Of a stretch of 64,000 nt of DNA, positions 7,965 through 16,066 are shown one piece after another. Every line of letters begins with the position of its first letter. The stretch's first letter is position 1. Source of the stretch: Aldehydirespirator sp965203575 (GTDB lineage Bacteria > Actinomycetota > Acidimicrobiia > Acidimicrobiales > Aldehydirespiratoraceae); assembly GCA_965203575.1 (NCBI GenBank), contig OZ241894.1:3844001-3908000 (forward strand), written 5' to 3'. The position numbers and the translations under genes are program-made. The notes under the pieces are model-generated. The model did no database searches and was not told the origin of the DNA. It saw nothing but the letters and a program-made list of their open reading frames with translations.

Positions 7965-10466
7965 CTATTCGTAGCGGGTTCCGTTGGCTTTGATGTAGTC
8001 GAGCCACAGGGAGCCGGCGTCGGGGGCCAGCTCGCCCGGGCGGTAGGTGACAGCGTGCAGGTCTCCCGTGTATGGGAACGGACCGTGGCGCTTGTAGACG
8101 TCCCAACTGACCGGCGAGCGGCGGTCCACGCCGACGTCGATGCCCTCGAAGGGGGCCATCGCCATCAGCGACACCAGACCGGGCGCCTCCCCCACCGCTT
8201 CGCCGTCCACGCTGAGGTTGGCGTTCCACACCAGGTTGCCGGGATTCTCCATGGCCAGGCTCACACTCGATGCGCCGTCGGCCAGCGGCCCGCAGTCCAG
8301 GACGGTCATGTCTCCGTAGGCGTTGTGAGCGAGGAACAGCCGGTCGTCCTCCACGTACAGCATGTAGCCACCGCCCTGGTCGCCGTGAGCCACCAGCACC
8401 CCCGCGTCGCCGGGCCGCCATCGCAGCGACACGTCGATGTCGAAGCTCTTCTGGAAGATGAGCTGCTGGGACCGCCACCGCTCCAGGGTGGGGGTGCCGG
8501 GCCTCAGCGTCGTGTCGTCCGCCAGCTCGTCGTACCACGGCGGGCGCAGGATCCTGACCAGCTGGTTGCCCTCGTCGAGGGGGTACACCTGGTTGGCCCA
8601 GGCGGCCCGGTCCCAGGCCTGCTGCATCTCCTCGAGCCTGTCGGGATGCTCGTCGGCGAGGTCGCAGCACTCCGTCGGATCCTCGGCCAGGTTGTGCAGC
8701 TCCCAGCGGTCTGCGCTGAACGGGCGCCGGGGCCGGTGGCAGGTCACCACCGACCAGCCGTCGCGGTAGAAGCCGCGGTGACCGAAGTTCTCGTAGTACT
8801 GCTCGGGATGGGTCGAGGGCGCGGCCGGGTCGGTGAAGGTGGCTGCGAAGCTGGCCCCGGCCGGCTCCGGTGCGGGCACGCCGTGGCGCGACGCCGGCAC
8901 GGCCACGCCGCAGATCTCGGCGAGGGTCGGGAATACGTCGGTGACGTGCTGGTACTGGCCCCGGACGCCTCCGGCCTCCGCGCCGTCGGCGGCCCAGAGA
9001 ACGCGTGCAGGTGAGTGCAAGTCCGCCGCGTTGCCAGGGAGTGTCTCCCGCTCTTGTTCGCTGCGCTCACGGGCCGCTCGGGCCACGGCCTCGCCCGTAT
9101 GAACCGGATTCGCTCGCCCACCCGCTCGGCCTCTGAACCCTGCCGGCCAGTTGACGATGAACGGGACGCTGTGGCCGCCCCGGTGGGTGTTGATCTTGTA
9201 GAGGCGGAACGGCGTGCACGACACCATGGCCCAGCCCATCGGGTAGTGGGCCAGGGTCCGGGGGCCGCCCAGCAGGCCGAGGCGGGCGTAGTCGGTGTCG
9301 ACGACCTCCAGATCGGTGGGCCGCACCTGGGAGAGCAGGGTGCGGAAGTACGCCGACGTGCCGGTGTACTGGCCCTCCCGGGAGCCGCCGTTGTCGCTGG
9401 TGAACAGCACGATGGTGTTGTCCCACTCACCGATGGCCTCGAGGTGGCGGCGCAACCTCCCGAAGTTGCGGTCGACGTTGTGGACCATGCCCGCGTACAC
9501 CTCCATGTAGCGGGCGAACAGCTCCTTGGACCGGTCGTCCAGATCTTCCCAGGGGCCTACCTCGTGGAGCTCCTCGGTGTTGCGGGCCGGCAGCACCGCG
9601 TTGGGCGGCACCACCCCCAGCTCCTGCTGGCGCTCGAAGCGCTCGGCCCGCAACGCGTCCCAGCCCGCGGCGTAACGGCCGCGGAAGCGCTCGATGTCGG
9701 TTTCGGGGGCCTGCAGCGGGGCGTGCACCGCGCCGTGCGAGAAGTACATGAAGAACGGCCGGCTCGGGTGCGACGACCGCAGCTCGTCCACCATCCGGAT
9801 CGCCTGGTCGGTCAGGTCGTCGGTGAAGTAGTAGCCGTCGGGGTAGCGCTCGACGTCGATGTGGTGGTTGTCCTCGTAGAGCCGGTGGGGATGATGGAAG
9901 TTGGTGAAGGCGTCGAGGATCCCGTAGTAGCGGTCGAAGCCCCGCTGCAGCGGCCAGCTCGCTTTGGGGGCTCCGTCGCTGAGGTGGGCGTCCTTGGTGA
10001 GATGCCACTTCCCGAGCATGAACGTGGCCCAGCCGGCGTCGCGGAACGTCTCGGACATGGTCACCGCGTTGTCCCGCAGCTCGTGGCTGTAGCCGGGGAA
10101 ACCGGGGTCGCTGTGGGCCACCTGAGCCATGCCGGCCATGTGATGGTTGAGCCCGGTCAGCAGCGACGCCCGGGTGGGCGAGCACATGGGGTTCACATGG
10201 AAGTCGGTGTAGCGCAGTCCCTCGCCGGCCAGACGGTCGAGCTCCGGGGTGTCGATCTCGGAGCCGTAGCAGCCCAGGTCGGAGTAGCCGAGGTCGTCGG
10301 CCATCATCACGATCACGTTGGGGGCGCCCTCCGGGGCGGTCGGCGGCTTCGGCCAGTGCGGCTCGGAGGTGGAGAAGATCTTGCCGACGGTGCCCTCGAA
10401 GCCGGCGTAGGGCGCGGTCGGGTCGATGGGCGCGGGGCTCTCGGCCCCGGAGGAGGCGCCCGTCAC
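7965..10466 (-). CDS. Arylsulfatase (type I, formylglycine-dependent)
   Basis: 833-residue sulfatase that hydrolyses sulfate esters. The N-terminal metal site is MMADDLGYSDLG (Asp57, Asp58), and the C-x-P-x-R modification motif is CSPTRAS, with Cys95 as the residue converted to formylglycine. GKWHLTKD, FFMYFSHGAVHAPLQAP and FTSDNGG are the other active-site blocks. The start is GTG 10466, overlapping the stop of the upstream amidohydrolase gene, so the two are translationally coupled. The C-terminal 200 residues look like a beta-rich accessory domain. An insertion of some 50-60 residues after NWPAGFRG holds a copy of a dispersed repeat (see 9041-9139) and keeps the frame open. No signal peptide is evident. 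Substrate unknown. Confidence 0.92.
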   Translation of the reverse strand: MTGASSGAESPAPIDPTAPYAGFEGTVGKIFSTSEPHWPKPPTAPEGAPNVIVMMADDLGYSDLGCYGSEIDTPELDRLAGEGLRYTDFHVNPMCSPTRASLLTGLNHHMAGMAQVAHSDPGFPGYSHELRDNAVTMSETFRDAGWATFMLGKWHLTKDAHLSDGAPKASWPLQRGFDRYYGILDAFTNFHHPHRLYEDNHHIDVERYPDGYYFTDDLTDQAIRMVDELRSSHPSRPFFMYFSHGAVHAPLQAPETDIERFRGRYAAGWDALRAERFERQQELGVVPPNAVLPARNTEELHEVGPWEDLDDRSKELFARYMEVYAGMVHNVDRNFGRLRRHLEAIGEWDNTIVLFTSDNGGSREGQYTGTSAYFRTLLSQVRPTDLEVVDTDYARLGLLGGPRTLAHYPMGWAMVSCTPFRLYKINTHRGGHSVPFIVNWPAGFRGRAGGRANPVHTGEAVARAARERSEQERETLPGNAADLHSPARVLWAADGAEAGGVRGQYQHVTDVFPTLAEICGVAVPASRHGVPAPEPAGASFAATFTDPAAPSTHPEQYYENFGHRGFYRDGWSVVTCHRPRRPFSADRWELHNLAEDPTECCDLADEHPDRLEEMQQAWDRAAWANQVYPLDEGNQLVRILRPPWYDELADDTTLRPGTPTLERWRSQQLIFQKSFDIDVSLRWRPGDAGVLVAHGDQGGGYMLYVEDDRLFLAHNAYGDMTVLDCGPLADGASSVSLAMENPGNLVWNANLSVDGEAVGEAPGLVSLMAMAPFEGIDVGVDRRSPVSWDVYKRHGPFPYTGDLHAVTYRPGELAPDAGSLWLDYIKANGTRYE
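9041..9139. repeat. Dispersed ~99-bp repeat, copy A, inside the sulfatase gene
   Basis: This segment matches 59842-59940 at roughly 85-90% in the same orientation. Shared landmarks are TGTCTCCCGCTCTTGTTCGC, GGGCCGCTCGGGCCACGGCC and CGGATTCGCTCGCC. It falls where sulfatases normally pass directly from the NWPAG segment to the YQHVTDVFPTLAE segment, so it looks like an in-frame insertion in the protein. Confidence 0.8.
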
Positions 10467-11674
10467 GGCTTGAAGAAGGCGGGGCTGGTGGCTTTGGCCG
10501 GGATCTCCGCCAGCGGGGTGGCGACCTGCTCCACGCTGGGACCGTGCTCGGCGGCCAGCGGGGCCAGCCGGTCGAGGTCGAAGCCGTACAGGTCGGCCGC
10601 GTTGCCGCCCAGCAGCGCCCTCATCTCGCCGGCGTCCCAGTCGCTGAACGCCCGCTGGAGGCTCTCCAGCGAGTAGGGGTAGGTGCCCTCGTGGTGGGGG
10701 TAGTCACTGCCCCACATCACCCGGTGCACGCCCACCTTTCGGATGGCGGCCGCCTCGCCCGGCGACGGGAAGCTGGCCCCGATCCACACGTTGCGGTCGA
10801 AGTACTCCGACGGCTTCAGCGGCAGCACGATGTCGGCCGCGAAGCCGAGCTCGCCGACACGGCCGTGGCGCATCTGGCGGTGGTAGCCGTCCATGCGGCG
10901 CAGCTCCTCGACCAGCCAGGCCACCCCCTGCTCGGTCATCACGTAGCGCAGGCTCGGGAACCGCTCGAACACGCCCGACATGATCAGGTGGGCCAGGTTG
11001 CGGTGCGAGTAGAACGGCACCTCCATCAGGAAGATCACCCCGGCGGCCGGCGCCTTGCCGTAGTCGGGTCCGCCGTTCCCGCCGTGCTGGGTCATGATCA
11101 GGTCGAGGTCGGCGGCCGCGGCCCAGAGCCGGTCCCAGCGGGGATCCCAGTAGCCGGGGAGCTCGCTGTCGGGCGGGACGTGGGGCAGCAGGAAGCTGCG
11201 GAACCCCTCGGCCGCGGCCCACTCCAGGGTGGCCACCGCGTCGTCGAGGTCCTCGGCGAAGACCTGGGGAAGCCCGCAGCGCTGGTCGGGGTAGCGGGCG
11301 CACCAGTCCCGCAGCCAGCGGTTGTGGGCGGTGATCCCCGCGAAGCGGCGCTCGTAGTCGGCCCGGTCCGACGGGGGCCGGGCGATCAGGGAACCGGTCG
11401 GGTAGAAGGGAGGGACGGTGTTGGGGAAGGTGATCTCGGCCACGACGCCGTCGGCGTACTGCTCGCTCAGGCGCCGGTCGTCGTCCCAGTTGCGGGAGCG
11501 CCCGTCGTCCTGGAGGTCGCGGTACGGGTTGCGGTAGGCGCCCCTCCATTCGAGGAACTCGTCGCGCCACGCCGGGTCGAGGTACTCCTCGTAGGCGGCC
11601 ATGTTGCCGCCCGCATGGCAGTCCGCCGAGATGATCGTGTACCGCTCGGTCGCGTCGCTGTGTGGCCCGCCCAT
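10463..11674 (-). CDS. Amidohydrolase (amidohydrolase 2 / ACMSD-like TIM barrel)
   Basis: 403 residues from ATG 11674, chosen because GAGGAG lies 9 bases upstream; an in-frame ATG at 11695 has no such site. The protein has the metal-binding pattern of the amidohydrolase 2 family: DCHAGG near the N-terminus, a mid-chain His in LIMTQHGGNGG, FERFPSLRYVMTEQGVAW, and the late Asp in MWGSDYPHHEGTYPYS. Such enzymes decarboxylate or hydrolyse aromatic and other substrates in catabolism. Its stop overlaps the sulfatase start (GTGA), so the two probably serve one pathway that handles a sulfated compound. Exact reaction unknown. Confidence 0.85.
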   Translation of the reverse strand: MGGPHSDATERYTIISADCHAGGNMAAYEEYLDPAWRDEFLEWRGAYRNPYRDLQDDGRSRNWDDDRRLSEQYADGVVAEITFPNTVPPFYPTGSLIARPPSDRADYERRFAGITAHNRWLRDWCARYPDQRCGLPQVFAEDLDDAVATLEWAAAEGFRSFLLPHVPPDSELPGYWDPRWDRLWAAAADLDLIMTQHGGNGGPDYGKAPAAGVIFLMEVPFYSHRNLAHLIMSGVFERFPSLRYVMTEQGVAWLVEELRRMDGYHRQMRHGRVGELGFAADIVLPLKPSEYFDRNVWIGASFPSPGEAAAIRKVGVHRVMWGSDYPHHEGTYPYSLESLQRAFSDWDAGEMRALLGGNAADLYGFDLDRLAPLAAEHGPSVEQVATPLAEIPAKATSPAFFKP

Positions 11675-11814
11675 CGGTTGGTGCTCCTCGTTCATGGTCC
11701 CGGCAGGCGGGCGGCCGCCGGCTCGACCTGGTGCCGCATGCTCCGGAGTCACCGTCGCACTCGCCTGTGGCTCGAAGTGTACGCTGGCGGCCCCGCAGAT
11801 AGTTCGGAGCCGCG

Positions 11815-13047
11815 ATGGTCTCGGTCGACATGCGCACCCGGCTCGACGCCGACGTGGTCCTCATCGATCCGATCACGTTCGTGGCCGACGAGTTGCCCGA
11901 CCTGATCCGCCGCAACGGCCGGCTCGCAGCCCGGGGAGCGGCCCTGGTGGGAGCCAAGGCTCTCGGGATCGACGTGGAGGGCACGCGCTTCACGCTCGCG
12001 CCGACCGAACACACCATCGAGATGCACGGCGGCACCGCCGGCGCCCGGGTTGTCGTGGAGCTGGACCGGAATTCCTTCAGCGACCTGGTCCAGGACCTGC
12101 AGACGCCCCAGACCCTGGCTACCTCCCTCGTCACCCGCCTGCCCATGGCCGACCACTTCCGCTGGCTGAAGTGGTGGCCGGTGCTGCGGGCCATCATCGA
12201 CGGGCGAGCGGTCCACGAACCCGGCGACATCGGATTCTGCGACCGCGACGGCCGGCCCCTCGATCTCGGCCGCAGCTTCACGCCCGGCGACGAAGATGCC
12301 GAGATGGCCCATTTCCTGGGCGAGGCCGGCTTCCTGCACCTCGAGGGCTGGTGGCCCGCCGAGATGATGGCCGAGATCTCGGCCGACATGGACCGGGCGC
12401 TGCCCGGCTACCAGCCCGACGACGGCCGCAGCTGGTGGGCGACGACCGGCGACGGTTCGAACCGCTGCGTGAGGATGCGCTTCTTCCAGGAGCACTCGCC
12501 GGCGGCCGACGAGCTCCTCGCCGATCCCCGACACGCCCGCATCGGCGCCCTCACCGACGACGGCCATGTCCCCCGCACCCGGGTCCACGGCGAGAACGCC
12601 ATCGAGGCGCTGGTGAAGCCGCTCGACGTGGTGTCGGGCATCTCCGATCTCCCGTGGCACAAGGACTGCAGCCTGGGACGCCACAGCTACGACTGCTGCG
12701 CGATGACGACGGGGATCTCGGTCACGGGCGCCGACGACCGCTCGGGCCAGCTGGCGGTGGTGGCCGGCTCGCACCGGGCCAACGTGCAGCCCAACTTCAT
12801 CCACCCCTACCTGGATCTTCCCGTCGTGCCGCTGCCGACACGGGCCGGGGACGTCACCGTGCATCTGAGCTGCACGCTCCACATGAGCTACGCGCCCGTC
12901 GACCGCGAGCGCCGGGTGATGTACACCGGCTTCTCGCTGCCGGGCGAGCGGGGCAACACGATCGGCGCCGACCTCGGATCGGTACGCGAGAACGCCCACC
13001 ACAACGTGAGCCAGACGCCGGCCGCCCTCCAGCACGCGAACGTCTAG
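11815..13047 (+). CDS. Phytanoyl-CoA dioxygenase (PhyH) family protein
   Basis: 410-residue Fe(II)/2-oxoglutarate dioxygenase of the PhyH superfamily. The iron site is visible as the H-x-D of DLPWHKDCSLG, the distal His in LSCTLHMSYAP, and the 2-oxoglutarate-binding Arg in ERRVMYTGF. The first ~150 residues are an extra domain of uncertain type before the FLGEAGFLHLEGWW segment where PhyH homology starts. It diverges from the amidohydrolase-sulfatase operon, and may share its control. PhyH members hydroxylate acyl-CoAs and many small molecules; the substrate here is not determinable. Confidence 0.82.
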   Translation: MVSVDMRTRLDADVVLIDPITFVADELPDLIRRNGRLAARGAALVGAKALGIDVEGTRFTLAPTEHTIEMHGGTAGARVVVELDRNSFSDLVQDLQTPQTLATSLVTRLPMADHFRWLKWWPVLRAIIDGRAVHEPGDIGFCDRDGRPLDLGRSFTPGDEDAEMAHFLGEAGFLHLEGWWPAEMMAEISADMDRALPGYQPDDGRSWWATTGDGSNRCVRMRFFQEHSPAADELLADPRHARIGALTDDGHVPRTRVHGENAIEALVKPLDVVSGISDLPWHKDCSLGRHSYDCCAMTTGISVTGADDRSGQLAVVAGSHRANVQPNFIHPYLDLPVVPLPTRAGDVTVHLSCTLHMSYAPVDRERRVMYTGFSLPGERGNTIGADLGSVRENAHHNVSQTPAALQHANV

Positions 13048-13084
13048 ATGGCCGCGCAACGCTGCCCGAGCGGCGAGGACTGAG

Positions 13085-13213
13085 ATGATCAACGCAGAGG
13101 TCGTGCACGCCGCTGAGGCCGCCCTGGGCGAGGGCTGCGTGTGGTCGCCGGTCGAGAACCTGCTCGTCTGGGTCGACATCAACGGCCAGGCCGTGCATCG
13201 CTTCGATCATGGG
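13085..13213 (+). pseudogene. N-terminal remnant of an SMP-30/gluconolactonase-like gene
   Basis: An ATG opens a frame whose first ~43 residues (AEAALGEGCVWSPVENLLVW, then VDINGQAVHRFDHG) match the N-terminal blade of SMP-30/gluconolactonase/LRE proteins, normally close to 300 residues. After 13213 the homology stops and the frame ends at 13291, just before the SOD gene. This looks like a deletion joining the gene start to the SOD upstream region. Confidence 0.7.
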
Positions 13214-13292
13214 CACATCGCGGCCTCTTGGCCCGCGCCACTGCGTATATTCGGGTTCGCCCCCGGTTGCCTTCGGAAAGTCCGCGCCTGAA

Positions 13293-13886
13293 ATGACGAT
13301 CGAGCATGCCCCCCTCCCCTATCCGCTCGACGGGCTCGCGCCCCACATCTCCGAGCGCACGATGAGCTTCCACTACGGCCGCCACCACGCCGGCTACGTC
13401 GCCAGCGTCAACCGCACGATCGCGGGAACGGCCCACGAGAACGCCTCCCTGGAGGACATCGTGGCCGCGGCCGACGTGCCGTCGGCACTGTTCAACTGCT
13501 CGGCCCAGGCCTGGAACCACGCCTTCTACTGGGACTCGATGAGTCCGGGGGGCGTCGAGGCGCCCTCGGGCGAGCTGCTGGCCGCGCTGGAGCGCAGCTT
13601 CGGCTCGCTGGACGCCTTCAACACCGAGTTCGCGGCGGCCGCGGTGGGGAACTTCGCGTCGGGGTGGACCTGGCTGGTGGCCGGAGCCGATGGCCTGAGC
13701 ATTGTCAACACCGACGACGCCGACACCCCGCTGCGCCACGGCCAGCGGGCCCTGCTGACCATCGACGTGTGGGAGCACGCCTACTACCTCGACTACCAGA
13801 ACGCCCGACCCGCCTACGTGGACGCCTTCATCGAGCAGCTAGTCAACTGGGAGTTCGCCTCCGCCAACTACGCCGCAGCCGGCTAG
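13293..13886 (+). CDS. sodB: Superoxide dismutase, Fe type
   Basis: 197-residue Fe/Mn-family superoxide dismutase that converts superoxide to peroxide and oxygen. The metal ligands are visible: His in MSFHYGRHHAGYV, His in AQAWNHAFYW, and Asp/His in TIDVWEHAYYLDY. The Gln before WNHAFYW, as in FNCSAQAWNH, is the pattern of iron-type enzymes. ATG 13293 is chosen because homology begins there. The gene directly follows an SMP-30 remnant, so its original upstream region may have been replaced. Confidence 0.92.
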   Translation: MTIEHAPLPYPLDGLAPHISERTMSFHYGRHHAGYVASVNRTIAGTAHENASLEDIVAAADVPSALFNCSAQAWNHAFYWDSMSPGGVEAPSGELLAALERSFGSLDAFNTEFAAAAVGNFASGWTWLVAGADGLSIVNTDDADTPLRHGQRALLTIDVWEHAYYLDYQNARPAYVDAFIEQLVNWEFASANYAAAG

Positions 13887-14065
13887 CCGAGGCCGGGCTG
13901 ACGGCAGGGGTGCAGCGCTCCGTAGCATGCGAGAGCCGGAGCGGCTCCCTCACGTCGTTAGCAGGGAAGCGGGGAATCGCTCCGGCACCGGATCACATTG
14001 TACCTACTCCCAGAGCGCGATCACAAGTTCATAGCGAGAGTGAGTGCAAGTGCTGATCGCTGCCT

Positions 14066-14467
14066 CTAGGTCGGCGCGGCCGGTGTGGGCCGTCGAGCCA
14101 GCGGGACCAAGAGTTCCAGTAGTTCCGCGATGCTCTCAAGGTCTCTGCCGATCTCGGCGGCATCGAGATGGCGCTTGCGCCGGTAGTAGTTGCTGTGCAA
14201 TTCGTTGGCGATGGCGCGCAGGCCCCGCAGCCGGTCCTCGCCGGTCGCTGCCGTGGCCCTGTTCAACACGAGGCTGAAGTCTGCGTGAGTGTCGTAGGGC
14301 CACCCCTGGGCGACCGCGACGGCTTTTGCCATGTGGGCGGCCGCGCCCCAGCCCTTCTCGGAGGCTTGATGCAGGTGACCAGCGGCAAGATAAGCGCGGC
14401 CCCGGTTCAGGAAGTCGCGAGCTTGAGCCTCAAAGTCGGCTATCGCAACGAGATCTTCGGCTGCCAT
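14066..14467 (-). CDS. HEPN-like (PaREP1 family) protein
   Basis: 133 residues, nearly all helical. YLAAGHLHQASEKGWGAAAHMAKAVA-type sequence followed by ELHSNYYRRKRHLDAAEI fits the PaREP1/HEPN group, whose members bind nucleotides or cut RNA and often pair with a MNT nucleotidyltransferase antitoxin. No nucleotidyltransferase gene is adjacent, so it is either an orphan or paired in trans. The canonical RNase RxxxxH motif is not obvious. It lies next to a dead HNH gene in an accessory patch. Confidence 0.6.
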   Translation of the reverse strand: MAAEDLVAIADFEAQARDFLNRGRAYLAAGHLHQASEKGWGAAAHMAKAVAVAQGWPYDTHADFSLVLNRATAATGEDRLRGLRAIANELHSNYYRRKRHLDAAEIGRDLESIAELLELLVPLARRPTPAAPT

Positions 14468-14565
14468 CGACGTCCTCCTCCAGCCTCGGTCTGACCCGGC
14501 TACAAGATCAGCATAGCTTCATATCTTGGATTGCTCCATATGTAGCTGAAAATCATTATAAATGC

Positions 14566-14595
14566 TTGACAAGTGTCACACCGGTGTGGGATGAT
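14566..14595 (+). promoter_or_regulatory. Promoter with palindromic operator ahead of the HNH remnant
   Basis: TTGACA at 14566-14571 is followed 18 bases later by GATGAT at 14590-14595. The spacer contains the perfect 12-base palindrome CACACCGGTGTG (14577-14588), a likely repressor site. The remnant gene begins at 14602. The surrounding sequence is unusually AT-rich for this genome. Confidence 0.5.
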
Positions 14596-14601
14596 GTCTT
14601 C

Positions 14602-14923
14602 ATGCTGATCGACGACGCCCGACAGGTTGAGGCCGCGGCCAGGAGGGTCTTGGCAGAGGTGCCACCACCGGATCCACCACGACAACTGGCAGATCCACAA
14701 GAGCCCCGACGGATGGCACACCCTTCACCCACCCGACCGAGTGAGCTACGGACCCGCCCACGCCCCCGAAGAGGCCGCACTGTTCAAGCCGGGGCCCAGG
14801 CCAGAACCGGATCCGAACCAAGCCAGAGCAGGACCCGACACGACCCGGGCTGGACTTGCGGCAGCCCGAGCCACTCTCCGCGAGGCCAAGCCACAGCGGG
14901 AGGCCGTCGCGGCAGGGGCGTGA
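14602..14923 (+). pseudogene. Internally deleted DUF222/HNH endonuclease remnant
   Basis: ATG 14602 opens a frame resembling the N-terminus of actinobacterial DUF222-HNH proteins (MLIDDARQVEAAARRVLAEV). From about 14650 a different frame encodes the typical C-terminal tail: CHHRIHHDNWQIHKSPDGWH and a proline-rich end. The middle of the protein (usually 300-400 residues) is missing and the two ends are out of frame. DUF222-HNH genes are common, often mobile-associated, in actinobacteria. Confidence 0.65.
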
Positions 14924-15065
14924 TACCACTGCTGGCAGGGTTCGTTCACGAGGGGACCAGCAGCCGCAACCGGAAACTGGCCGGACGCTGGCCGAGTGCC
15001 CTCACTGGCTGGCCGGTTGGCCCCGCGTCGTGGGATCTCATCGCGAGATCGTTCCGCCTGGTTGT

Positions 15066-15935
15066 TCAGTCGTCGACGAGTAGTTCGATGAGGGAGCTGG
15101 TGTCCCAGCGGCCGCGGCCTTGGCGCTGGAGGCGGGCGTAGTACTGGTCGATCACCGCGGTGAGCGGCAGGGTGGCTCCGATGCGCTCCGCCTCCGCGAA
15201 GCAGATGGCCAGGTCCTTGCGCATCCAGTCGAGGGCGAAGCCGAAGTCGAACTCGCGGCGGGCCATGGTCACGCCCCGGTTGGCCATCTGCCACGACCCG
15301 GCCGCTCCCTGGGAGATGGTCGCCACCACCTGCTCGATGTCGAGCCCGGCCCGGCGGGCGAAGTCGATCCCCTCGGCCAGACCCTGAACCAGCCCCGCGA
15401 TGCAGATCTGGTTCACCATCTTGGTGCGCTGGCCGCTTCCCGGACCGCCCAGCAGGGTGACCGCCTTGGCGTAGGCGTCGATCACCGGCTGGGCCCGGTC
15501 GAAGTCGGCCTGGTCGCCACCGCACATGACGGTGAGCACTCCGTTCTCGGCGCCGGCCTGGCCCCCGGAGATGGGAGCGTCCACGAAGCCGACGCCCCGC
15601 TCGCCCGCCGCGGCGTGCAGCTCCTGGGCCAGGTCGGCCGACGCGGTGGTGTGGTCGACCAGGACCGACCCAGATGCCATCGACTCCAACACCCCCCCTG
15701 CGGCCAGCGTCACCGAGCGGACGTCACCGTCGTTGCCGACGCACACGAAGACGAACTCGGCATCAGCGGCTGCACCCGCGGGCGTCGGCGCGGCCGTGCC
15801 GCCGTGCTCGGCCACCCAGGCCTCGGCCCGGGAAGCCGTCCGGTTGTAGACGGTGACGTCGTGGCCTGCCGATACCAGGTGACCGGCCATGGGATAGCCC
15901 ATGACCCCGAGCCCGACGAATGCGCAACCGGCCAT
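15066..15935 (-). CDS. Beta-hydroxyacid dehydrogenase, NAD(P)-dependent (3-hydroxyisobutyrate dehydrogenase family)
   Basis: 289 residues from ATG 15935, chosen because AAGGAGG ends 5 bases upstream; an earlier ATG at 15950 is within that ribosome site. The N-terminal Rossmann motif is FVGLGVMGYPMAGHL, the substrate-binding signature is FVDAPISGGQAGAENG, and the catalytic Lys is in GQRTKMVNQIC. The family oxidises 3-hydroxyisobutyrate, reduces tartronate semialdehyde, and handles related hydroxyacids. It appears monocistronic. The specific substrate is not decidable from sequence. Confidence 0.88.
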   Translation of the reverse strand: MAGCAFVGLGVMGYPMAGHLVSAGHDVTVYNRTASRAEAWVAEHGGTAAPTPAGAAADAEFVFVCVGNDGDVRSVTLAAGGVLESMASGSVLVDHTTASADLAQELHAAAGERGVGFVDAPISGGQAGAENGVLTVMCGGDQADFDRAQPVIDAYAKAVTLLGGPGSGQRTKMVNQICIAGLVQGLAEGIDFARRAGLDIEQVVATISQGAAGSWQMANRGVTMARREFDFGFALDWMRKDLAICFAEAERIGATLPLTAVIDQYYARLQRQGRGRWDTSSLIELLVDD

Positions 15936-15977
15936 TGGTGCCTCCTTCATGCCTTCACGAACCATGAACGCAACATG

Positions 15978-15998
15978 CGTACCTGCAGCACGGGTACG
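15978..15998. promoter_or_regulatory. Inverted repeat upstream of the hydroxyacid dehydrogenase
   Basis: CGTACC (15978-15983) and GGTACG (15993-15998) form a perfect 6-base inverted repeat with a 9-base spacer, about 45 bases upstream of the gene start. A related GTACC occurs at 16008. This is the size and place of a regulator operator. Confidence 0.35.
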
Positions 15999-16066
15999 TC
16001 CGGATAAGTACCTTACGCGGCTGCATCGTGCATATTGAGCCGGGCCGGAGCGTCGGCCGGCGCCGG

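Noticed and set aside
7888..8670. Long alternative-frame ORFs overlapping the sulfatase and the giant Calx-beta gene, including a 1,147-codon plus-strand frame at 24852-28295
   Set aside because: High GC leaves few stop codons in all frames; these are Arg/Gly/Ala-rich shadows without domains, opposite to strong real genes.
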